Shown one piece after another: positions 39,257 through 51,200 of a stretch of 64,000 nt of DNA (positions are counted from its first letter, which is position 1; each line of letters starts with the position of its first letter). The stretch comes from Chamaea fasciata (taxonomy: Eukaryota > Chordata > Aves > Passeriformes > Sylviidae), in assembly GCA_029207755.1 (NCBI GenBank), contig JARCOQ010000002.1, positions 46,207,744 through 46,271,743 on the forward strand. Reading direction: 5' to 3'. A model generated the notes under the pieces. The model saw only the letters and a program-made list of their open reading frames with translations. It was not told the DNA's origin and did not search any database. Made by a program: the position numbers and the translations under genes.

Positions 39257-42200
39257 GCCTCATTAAAGTCTCATTAGTGTTATGCAGTACCACCCATCTA
39301 GTTTTCAGAGTTTGGAGAATAATTAAAAGCAATTTTTAGGAAACTAGTGTATGGACTGAGAATTTAATCAGTGTTTATTTTAAATTGACAGCAGTTGTTA
39401 CTCTTGCATTGCTAATCATGCTTCATATTAATAAGCTATATATACAAACTGCTGTCACCTTAGTGTCAGTAGTAAATTTTATTAGCTATTTCCCTGTAGA
39501 AGTTGAAGTCTTTATAATAATTCATTGTACTGTCAGAAATAGCATGTTTCTGGATAGCTTTGGCATTTCAGCAAAATGTCAAAATTGCATGGTTGTTTTA
39601 AAAAGCCCTTCAGATTTGATTGCATCAGTGATTTCTTGTATTTCTAGCTATAACTAATACAGTGTGTATAAAAAACTATAGTTGAAAAAAAATTAAATAA
39701 TTGAGGTAAGTTTTCAAAAATATATAAATAACTTATTCTAAAAATCTCCAGATTTTTTTTTTATTCTTTTGAATCTCCTCAAAATGTCATCAAAGAAGAA
39801 TGAAACATTTTGTTTGAGATATATATGTCTAAAAAATCTGCCTGAAATACCTTATACTTACAGACAGGTTTAAATAGCAAGTACTTTGAAAAATGATATT
39901 TTGATACTTCAGATGATGTGAATGGGGGAACACCTATTAGACATTAAATATTCTATTTTTAGTTTCTGCTATTGTAAAAGTTACAGAAGAAGTGAAGTAG
40001 TTCTTGGAGTGAGAAGCAAGACCTCAGCAGCACAAGATAACAAAACTAGTTGGGCAGAGACGTCTGAGTGTCCATCATGACAAACAGTAGCAGTGTAAAA
40101 TTTCATCCCTTTTTCTTTTTTCAGGTCATCAGTGTACTACATTTTTGGCCATTACTCTTCATTTACCTTAGGGAGTTTCTCACAGTTTGTCCTTGAGACC
40201 AAATAAATTAGATGAATGGGTGAGAAGTGTTAGATGAAATGCCAATGGGAATAAAAAGAGACTAAGCCAGTGCATTTTGTTTGCACAAGTCCTACAGTTT
40301 ACACTCGTAAAAAACACTTGGATCGAATCCAGAAGTGGTCAGTGTCATTGTAGGCAACCCAGTGAAGACTTCAACATCCTCTTCAGCTGCAGTCTAAAAA
40401 CCTGTATTTCAGGGTGCTTAGGGGTAGAAGATATCAAGAGCTTACTGCCACTTTTAAATTGTGATTGGCCTTTAACTGGATCTTCTTTAACAGTGATTGC
40501 TGCAACTTGTGAAAACTTGTCTTAAGAGGGAAATAAACTCTTGGTAAAAAAGTGACAGGAACAATTAAAACCAACTTAAATCTTCCATTTGAAAGGAAAG
40601 AATGAAAAGCTTGGTGTCATTTCCCCCAGAGCTGTGTATGTGAAAAGATAAAATGAAAGTACGAGAGTGCAAGTATTTCTCTCTGTAGAGACATGAGCAG
40701 AACTTAGGAGGAAGTAGTGTTCAATTATATGGGAAGGCTTAGGAGTTGAAACAGAGGAAAATAAGTGGAACTGTCACAGGAGGTTGTTGCAGCTGTAATT
40801 TAATTATACTTTGAATGGGGTGGAATGTGTAGGGATACCATGTGTAATTATAAAACACACTGTGTCAGAGGAATACCAGACCTTGTCTTTCAGTCTTGAA
40901 GCCAGTCTTTCTGCTGTTAGAACTCTAGGATAAACCTTATAAAACGGGGAAATGGTTGGACATCTGCATGTGACAGCATTCTTGCATCATCTTCCAAGAT
41001 ACAGTCGATGGTCACATTATTTTAAGTGAGGTTCTGGACCAAGTGAGACTTAAATCTGTTTTTGTATGGTAATTCTTACATGCCTTTGTGCTTAAATATC
41101 AGGATTGTCCACTAAGGAACGTGTCTTTCTGTTAACTTGCTGAAAATATTTCAAATAATTAGCGGAAAATGGATGTTGTGTATCCACTTTCATTTGAGAC
41201 CTATGGTAAATGTATTTCTATTTCTAACAGTATCCTTACAGGATATCAACATGAAAAAAGCATTCAAGAGCTCAACAGTTCAAGACCAGCAGGTAGTTTC
41301 AAAGAACAGCATTCCAAACCCGGTGGCTGATATTTATAATCAAAGTGACAAACCACCGCCTCTGAATATTCTATCACCTTATAGGTAAAGAAATATTGAT
41401 TGTTTACCTTTTTGTACTTTTCCCTTTATTTCCAAATTGTATGCAGAGATTAATTAGAGCAGAAGGGAAAAGCTATATCGATTATTGAGATTTGATTTTT
41501 TAAGATGGAGAAAACTCAATCTGCAATAAACAATTTGTTTCTTTTTTAAGAATGGTATAGCACAGCATTTGCTGTGTATTTGATTTTTAAGAATTTTTAA
41601 TTGAAAGGTAAATGTGTAGGATTTATGACCAAAGGATGTGTTTTTCTGCTGCTACAGGCAATGGTGGTATTTGTTTATGGACATCCATAAGTAAGGGTTG
41701 TTACTGATCAGCTTAAGGCTTGGATGATCATCAAAAGTAAGTTTTCTGGATTTAAGGCATACTAGTTCATGTGTTTTTAGCTTTTCTTCTGCTGTTTTTC
41801 CAGGGATGATAAGAAAGACGGATTGAAGTTTTATACCGATCCTTCCTATTTTTTTGATCTTTGGAAAGAAAAAATGTTACAAGATACTGAAGATAAGCGA
41901 AAAGAAAAGAGGAGACAAAAGGTAAAAGCAGAAACGTAATAGTACATTTGTGCATTACAATTTTATGTGCAGTTGTCCAGGCATAAAAATTGCCAGGTCA
42001 TTCTTAGTTTGTGTGCATGGAAGGATTGTTCCTCTTTGTATGGCTGTAGATTCAGTGCATTCCATTTTTATAGCTTATCCTTTCTACATTAAGAAGGCAG
42101 CAAATTGAATTTTAGGAGTGCTGTTGTTACCTTCCAAGGTGCTTACTTAAATCCTTTGCCAGTATCTGCTTATTGGTACCCAGAAAAATGGCCCTGCTGT

Positions 42201-45200
42201 GCTCCAGAAAAAGACACTGTAATGGGAGAGGAAAGGAATTGGAATTAGAAGTTTTTCCATTCCAGTTCCCCATTCTGATTTTAAAGGAAAAAATACAGAT
42301 GCTTTTATAAGAAGTTATAAAATCAGTTGAACATTTCTTTATTCCTTTTGAACGATTTCTACAAAACTACTTTATATATATAAAGTTACTTTTAGACTTT
42401 AACTTAGGCAACACATCCCACTTATTTCTCTCCATGGTATATTTTTTGTAGATTTTACTTGTCTTATTACAGTCTACAAATGCAAATATGCTCAATTCCA
42501 ATCAGGTGGGATTATAGCCATACATCACAGAAGTAGCCCTTGATAAATTTTGGCTGAAGTGCTATTTGATTTGATTAAATATGTGCCAAGTCCAACTAAG
42601 AAGAAAGCAGCATAGACTTGAGTTTGGGTGGATAAAGTTCCCTTTGTGAGGGAAAGAAATTTCAGGTTTAAGTTTCCAGAAGATGGTTTTCAAATGTTGC
42701 ATGTTCTGGGTCCTTTAGAGAGCAGGATGGTTTAGGTGAGATATCTGCCAGGCACACTTTGTTCTACAGATTGCTGAACCAATTGGTCTTTTTCTTTTAT
42801 TTTTGTCCTTATGGTAGCAGTAACCAGGAATGAATCCAGAGCATTTATTAACAATTTGATAGCTGAACTTAGATTTTCAGTCTATTAAATGAGAATTCTT
42901 TACTCAATTTGTACTCTACAGAAGCCCAAAACTTCCATCATTGTTGAGAAACTGTGCGGGTGAAATAATTGTGCATTGTTTAGCAAAGTACAAGCTAGAC
43001 ATCCAAATGCCATCCTACTCAGCTGACCAAATAAAGCTAGTTTTTAGCCTCATTTTTTCAGGTGCTTAGTAAAATCTAAGAGTAGTCCCCGCACCAGAGA
43101 ATCAGTTTTCCAGCATTATTTTGGTAATTTGCCCTAAGTGTTTGAGCTGTTGCAGCAGGAGGTTTGTGAGAAGTTTAATTGCCTTGCCCCAAATATAATG
43201 TTTTTTGTTTCTGGATACAGTTTAGTTGAAAATATCTAACAGGCTTCCTCTGATTTGGCTCTTTCAGGTGAACATTTTTCTGAAGAAAACTGTAATTTTA
43301 ATTCTTTATGTTTAAAATCTGTGTAGTCTATTTTTTTTTATTTCCCGTAGATCAGGGTCTGAGAATTCAGTGTAGTTTTGTCTTGGTATATATCAGTAGT
43401 ACTCTAAATTGAATGACTGTAGATAGGGCAGTTCTGATTACACAAAGGAAGGTTGTTCAGATTTGCTCTTTATTGTTCTGGCTTTTTATCTGAGAAGAAT
43501 TAGCTATTCAAGCAAGTAAAATTTTTGAGATTTGGGAAGCTTGTATTTCAGAAACCATTCTTGATGTCTTGTGTTTTGGTAGGATTTTGTAAATTTGTGG
43601 TCAGGAAAATACTCTAGGCTCAAAGTGCTTCCAGTTTTTTGAAAGTACTGCAAATACTTGCTGAACTACTTTTTATTACTAGCTCTTAATTCTTTATTAA
43701 GATGCTTGAAATATCATTTGCTAATTCTTGGTGCAAATACCAAACTTACAATTAACTCAATCCTGTTTGAAGGCTCTAATACATTTTGTGTTTGCTGAAA
43801 TAATTTCCTGCCAACATGAATTATGTACCTGTTTTCTGGCTTAATCTACAGCACCCACTTGTCTGCCACAGCTTCTATTACAGTTAGTTAAAAAAGAATA
43901 AGTAACTCCTCTTAATATTACTTTAATTTTCTGAGAACTGTTTTCCAGCTGTAATTATCTGGAAAGGCTTCAGCTCCCCTACAGCTCTGTCATCTTTGCC
44001 TTGGGTAGTAAAGCTAGGGCTGTCACCATTGTCAAAGGAATGAAACTGCTACTGGAACAATTAAAACTACTCTTAGAGCTATATGTAGCTTTGTCAGCTG
44101 CTAGTAATAGGGCTGCCCCACTGTTTTGGAAGACATTTGATGTTTTAGAGATGTATTGATATAATATTTAATCAAAATATCACTACCAGTAGGGTTTAGT
44201 ACTGCTTGAGTAAAAAGGATTCAAGTGTATTTATTCATTAGCATGCTTACAGAGGCTGGTCTGGAACCACCTGTCCAGCTGAAATCTGATCCAATTAAAG
44301 CCAGCTAAGCTTTGTGTTTATTTTTTGTTGTTTATGCATCCATATGTATTTACCTTTTCATTAAAAAAAACCTCTTTAAAACTAAACTTCTAAATAGTAA
44401 GCAGTAACTGTAAGCAGTCATGTAAGCACTCATGATTGTACAGGAATTGTAGCAAAATTATTGTCTTCCCACCAGTGTCATATATTGGTCAAAAGGTGGA
44501 TATTTATTTTATGTAGAATCTTTCAAGAATTATATTATTGTGACCCCTAGATGACAAAATTTTTGTTCTGAGAGAAGACAAAACTGTTTTCAGTGATAAG
44601 GCTCACTTGAGCTTTCTTCTGAAATATAATACGACTCCGGTAACAAAATCCTAAAAAATTAATCGGGATAAAAGTCAAAAATTAACCCAAAACATCTGCA
44701 GCAAATAATTGCAAAAGGCAGATGAAAAGCTTTTAACAAGCATATTTTCAACCATGGCAATTCCCAAAACTCTATATATTTAAAATAAAGCATGACTGAA
44801 TCTGTGTCCCCTTCTCCTCCAAATCCTGTGTTGGCAGAATTTGATGTGAAAAAGTGGTTATCAGACATAAAAAGAGGGTGATTCTAAAAAGTTTGTGGAG
44901 GAAAAATATTTTGGGGGAACTGATTAAGAACCAAGATGATCATTGTTATTTAACATAATTCAGACCAAAGATTTGTTTACTGTAGAAATGAGCAAGAGTT
45001 GTCAAAACATTGGGGTGTGGAACTTCAGAAAGTCTTTTCTGTCATTCTGAATGTTAGTAGGGTCAGCAGGTCCCTCACGCAAACATGCATGAATGAGCAA
45101 GAGATCTGAAACAAGGGCAAGTTAGCTATTTGGTAGTTTTTTGTTAGTTACGTTATGCCAAACACATTATTTCAGAATTATTTACTCAGTGCTCTTTGAC

Positions 45201-48200
45201 AGTTGGAGTAAAAAACCTGTCTTCATCTGTGATGAACTTTTTGTTGAGCTGACTTTCCAACTATTATCTCTTATTTTGTGGGTCTGGATTCCTCAGTAAA
45301 AGGCTTGCCTGCCAGAATTTGACCAAGCTCTTCTCTCAGTACAATTCATTGACTGCATTCTCAGAATAACAATATAATTCTTTCATGAGAAACTATTTCT
45401 CTAACAGCCAAAAGCCTAATACCAACCTACAAATAGATAAAACATGTATTCTAAGGTGTGGTATCTAGAGCTGATTGCAACAAAACCCCTATGCTCTCAA
45501 GAATACTGAGAAAAGGAGTAGCAGACCCTTCTCAGTCTGAATTGAGCATTCTTGTTTATTTTTTGTGCTGAAGCACCACTATGATTTTTACATTCATACT
45601 GAGTAGTCAGAAGTAGGTGAGTACAACATTTCCACGGTGTGAATGAAAGCATTGGGTCCCAATATTAGGAGATCTTGCTATCAGTGAGGTAATTAGGTAT
45701 GATAAACACTGACATTGGTTGAGCCTGATGATATAGTGAAAGATAAAAGCAGCCAAGTTTGTCATGAACCTCTCAAGCTGTAATATACTGCTGGCCTGGG
45801 TATTACTGTCTCACTGCAGAGAGAATTAGTGTAATTCATTTTTATATCGGATAATGGGAGACGATAATGAGGAGAAACTAGGAGGAATAACGGTAGTTAA
45901 TTAGATCTAAGAAGGGAGAGGAAGTTAAAACAAACAAAAATAATTTCACATAGACTATGGAATAGGAAAGTGTGTCCAATTTCTCCATACTTCCCCAGGC
46001 CCTGTTGATTGTGACCATAATGAATAATCAGAATAGCCCTGAGCTTATTTAACATTCTCAGAAGTTTGATTTTCAGGAGATGAAAATTACAAGTGCTTCA
46101 GGGTGGTCTGAATAAAAGACATGATGTCAGAAGAAGTTCAATTTTGTGACTTTTAAAATTGGTCACATTTCTGTTTTAGGAAAACCAGGAGATTGGCATC
46201 ACAGTAGCACATGCATCCTACAGAACAAAGGCAAATCAAAAGTCCTGCTGCTAGTGAGGTTCACAGTGTAAGGAGGTCTACTTATTTTCAGTGCAGAGAA
46301 ATTTGATGAAGACCTGACTTCATCTGTAAATCTGGTCTTATTTTCATGCACTCTAACTGCATTTTAACCAGCTTTCTTCCTTTCCTTTTTTCTCTCTCTT
46401 TGCATGCTTTATTTCTTTTGTTTGGACATTAGGAGCAAAAGCGTATAGATGGCACCACCCGTGAGGTGAAAAAGGTTAGAAAAGCCAGGAACAGACGCCA
46501 GGAGTGGAATATGATGGCATATGACAAAGAGCTTAGACCTGACAACAGGTTGTCTCAAAGTGTGTACCATGGAGCATCTTCCGAGGGATCACTGTCCCCA
46601 GATACTAGGTCTGTTTACAGCAAAGCTGTTTCTTATACCACACTTGTATGTTCAGCAATCCTGAGTAGAATTAGGTGTTTTTACAGGATGGGAATAGTTA
46701 GACAAAACGTACAGTGCATGTTTAAAACACTCTTTTCAAATTTATTTTAAAGCATAAATGGCATAATGGATTCTGTAATGATTTTTTTCTTCCTCAGCTT
46801 TGCATGAGCATTTTGACATCATAATGTTGTGTATTGCAGAGAAAGAAGTGTTTGCTGCATGCTTTATATTTGATCTTCAGTAGCTGTAGTTACAAAACAT
46901 TTAAGCCTCTGCTAGATAATGTCAGTAGCTCTTCCTTAGTGTCTAGTTTGTTGTTTGGTGCTCTGCTGGTAGCTTAATAAATATTTTTCTGTGATCTACT
47001 CAGTCAAGAATACATTTGCCTGTAAAGATTGCTTCGGTGGGAGAAGAGTTTAGCTTTTTGATGTTACATTAGCCTAAAAAACAAGCTACACAATCAGATG
47101 AGATGTTACTGCTTGAAATAACAAAAATCTCTGCTTAGAGGTATGCAGCAGAATTCATCTTCATTGACTGAGATTCTCTTTGAGCTCTGTGGGAGTCACC
47201 TGATGTGCATTGAAGTCTTCATTTTTACACTATTCTGGCCTCACCAGAGAATTTTCCCACTCATTTTATTTCCTGTGTCTGTTGTGATTAACTGCTAGCA
47301 ATAAACATAGAAATAAATAGAGTCCACTGCGAAAAGTGGTTAAATTGTTGAATGGCTAGGTTGAGGAGGCAGCTACCACTGCAGGAGTGTGGACTGATAC
47401 CTTTAGTACACTGTCCAGTGGAGATCGATTTAAAAGAAAAAAAATCTGCTCAGAACTTTGTAATGTTGTGGTCTTTGTGAAAAGTAATGAACTTGTAATT
47501 AAAACGTAGTATTCGATCTTCCTATTGGTCTTTCAGTAATGTATTCAGACTCCCTCCCTGTCTAAAAACCTTTGGTTGGTTGGTTTTATTTTACAGTTTC
47601 TAATGGAAAACTTTGTCTCCTGTTAGTCTTAATGAAACACTGCAGACTGACCAAGCTTTACATAGGTTGATCAGTAAAAGGTGTGGGTTTTTTCATCAGG
47701 AGTTCTGTTTCACACTTCTTATTTTTTTTTTTTTTCAGATTTAACAGCTTGCTTCCAGGATTCCTTAGTTTAAATTGTCATATTGAAATAATTTGTTTTT
47801 ATCTCCCAGGAGTGTCAACATGTATTTAGCTGTTTCCAGATATCTGTGGTATTTGCAGTCTGTGGGATTTTTTTTTTAAGCAGAAATTGTAGGATGTGAC
47901 TGTGTTGGATTTTGATGTTGTTTGTGTGACAGATATCTTGTACTTACGTGAGCCTTTTATACTTTATAAATTATGGAGTACTTTATATTTCAGTGAATCA
48001 AGTATCTGAGATTGAATCCTGAAATCTGTTTTACATCCATGAAGGGTTAATTCTGAGAATGGTATTGAAATGGAGGGAGAGCTTTCTATTTTTTACCTTG
48101 GAGTAGTCTTCAGCTATGAAAAGCCTGTACATACAGTATGTACTGGTTTGAGAGAGATTTTCATGCTGCCAGCTACTGCATGAGCAGTATTTTGTAAGTC

Positions 48201-51200
48201 AGGTCCCAAAGCAGTGTATTTGATTATACTGTGGGGTTTTTTTCTACTGCTAAAGTTAAAAAAAACAGTCATATTTCTTCTGGTTTGCTAATTGTAAGAC
48301 TAAAACATTAAATGTTGACATGCCGGTGTTTGGACTGTGGCAATTTACAATGTATTTGTTATACTTATTGTACTTTAGAGAGAGAAACACAAGCTGAATC
48401 CAAACAGAAACCAGCAAATTAATGTGAGAAAAGTAAGAACAAGAAAAGAAGAGTGGGAGAGAAGGAAAATGGGCATTGAGTTCATGAGTGACGCAAAGAA
48501 AATGGAACAGGCAGGAAGCATGAAAGAGGACAAAATGCCCAAAGGGTTTGTTGTTTTGTTTTGCTCAAAGCCCTGGCTTTTGTTGCTTACCTTGCTTCCA
48601 GTCTCACAGATAAGTGCATCGGTTCACTGTGTTTACTAAAAGCCAGGCTGCACCACTGTTCATTACTAAAACAAGTCTTCACAGTAATGGGATGAAAAGA
48701 TCCTTTTGCTCCCTCTCTTGGGCTTATTTGACAGAGCATCCTAAACTTTGTATCTTTATGAACTCTCTGCTCAACTAATGCTTACATTTCCCAGTTTCTT
48801 TAAGCCTTTCCAACAAAATTAATTGTACAAACAAAATAAAAAGCATTTTCTAACTTTGAAATTGGTTTTCTCCGCATTGGTAAAGTATGTTCTTCTGCAT
48901 AATTGCAAGCGCTTGTAGTATTGCTTTTCTTTTTCTGCTGCCATTGTTAACTTGTGGCAGGCTGGTAAGTATTATCATTTCAAACAGTGGACTGTCGAAA
49001 TCATTGGCAAAAACCATGAGCTTCCTTATGGCTACTAAAATTCTTGTGCTTTCTATGGACTTAAAAGGGAGTGGTGCTTGATAAATTGGGGAATCCTCTT
49101 GCAAGAAAAGTAATGCTGATTGTATTCTTTTCAGCGTATTTTGTCAGTTGTTTAGATAATGCCCTGTTACACTTACACAATCTGTCCTTCTGTATCAATT
49201 TACTTTAATTTTAGGTCCCATGCATCTGATGTTACAGATTATTCTTATCCTGCTACTCCGAACCATTCCCTCCATCAGCAGATAGCAATGCCTTCCTATG
49301 GAGCAGGAGATGGTCCACAGTACATGGCAGCACCCCAAAGCCATGAACATGAATACAGACCACCCTCCACCACTGTACGACACGCCACTCTAAACAGACC
49401 TCAGCAACCACCTCCACCTCCACCCCAGCCTTCAGATGGCCAGCACAGCTCAGTACCTGTGGTACCAGCAGAATATGGGTAAATCTGATTTATTCTAGTG
49501 GATTCTTGGCAAAACCAGAGGAATGCATGTTTTTCATAACGATCATAATGTGTAATACATCAAAGAAAAAGACCCCAAATACATTAGTTACCTCCTTGGG
49601 GAGGACAGAAGAAAATTGGTATAATTTCTATGTATGAACTGAATTTAAGTAAAGAAATAGTGAAAGCAGAAATAATCAAGTTTGTATTGAATGAAGTGTG
49701 TATTGGTGACATCACTATGATTGTAAAATATTAAGGGTGCCTAATACAATTTAGAAGAAGGGATAATTTTCCTTTAAAGTGGAAAGTAGTTACAGGGTAA
49801 TTTGGATAATATTTTAAACTTCAGGAAATGTGCAGAAAGAGTATTGTTGATTGTGATTAATCTGGCAGTCTTTGTTGCATCCCTGAAATGCCTTTTTAGA
49901 GAAGCTTGTGACAGAATTGGAAGGGGTGTCCTCAGACACACATTCTGTACTGGCACAGGAGGAATGCCACTTTTTAATTCAAGACAGAGATTTATCAAAT
50001 GCCTGTGTAGATATTTTGCCTGAATGCATTCAAGCCTGGATGCTCACTCCGGAGTTCTGGTTCTCCTGTAGCAAGAAGACATCTGTTTTGTAATGAGTCT
50101 ATCTGTTCTTTTGTGTAAAAAGCTTAAACTTTGAAGTTGTAACCCCAGGAAAGTTATAGTCATTCTTCCCTGTGTTGTTTTTCACTATGCAAGCCAAGGT
50201 TTGTCACCCTTGCTTGATGCATCCTAGGATAGCATTTGCCTGATTCATGGCTGTCAGTGGTGCAGATGACTCAGTTAGGACTGCTCCAGCCTGCCCTTTC
50301 TCTGTTGTTCCCAGTGTATAAGACATTACTGTGCTTAGTCTCAGGTCCATGGCCGTTGTCAGGGGGTTGCAGTTGTCATACACTGACATGTGCCACTCAG
50401 TGTCATCGGTTACTTTGCTTCAACTCCTGTCTCCTGTATCTAGTTCTTTACCCATTTCATAACTCTTACCAATTCTGATTTTCTGATTAAGATTTCTTTC
50501 AATGACATTTTAACCAAGAAATGAGCTCTTCCCTGTGCCTCCTATTTAAGGAATCAGCCAAATGTATCAATTTAATTAAATGGTATTTAAACTGATGAAT
50601 TTGACCAAAGAAGCATGTGAGATACTTTGGGTAAATCTTTCCTTTCATCCTTTCCATTGTTCTCCATGTCTGTGTCCTCTATTACCTCTTGACCTTCTAT
50701 GGAATTGAAGGGTGTAGTCTGCAGTTTTCTTGGTCCCTCGTTCATCGAAGACTTTGTACTCAACAGTCCCACAGAGTAGATGTTTAATAAGAAATGCAGC
50801 TTTATACTTAACTAGGCAGGAGAGTTAAGATAAAAAGCTCACTTTGTAGTGTGCTGAAAGGACATAGCTTTTAACTTCAACATTTGTCTTAAATCTTAAT
50901 ATATCAGCAATATTTGACAATTCTTACATGTACAATCACTTGCATATTTAAGTCATCAGTTTAAATTGCTTTTGATTTTTGTTTTACCTGAGGTTGGATA
51001 AGTGCAGTTTAGGGGCGATAATTTTGTAAGTCCTAACTTTGAATGCATTAAATGTTTTGGTTCTGTTTTATATAGGATGCTCCCAGCTCAGATGGTGGAT
51101 TATTACAATCCTACAGGTCCTCCTCCTCCTCCTCCCCCACCCATGATTCCTTCAGCACAAACGGCATTTGTTAGTCCCCTTCAGCTTCCTGTGCCACCTT

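Larger units (their letters stand above)
37872..41230 (+). other. WASF3: WASF3 intron (3,359 bp)
   Basis: GTAGGT...ACAG. Holds the short CR1 at 38885 and the 39-base poly(T). Otherwise AT-rich with nothing recognised. Confidence 0.92.

Noticed and set aside
46466..46750. WASF3 exon A read through as a 94-residue protein with its own start
   Set aside because: The frame past 46608 is intron. The real exon starts at 46433 and ends at a GTCTGT donor, as shown by family identity and phase.
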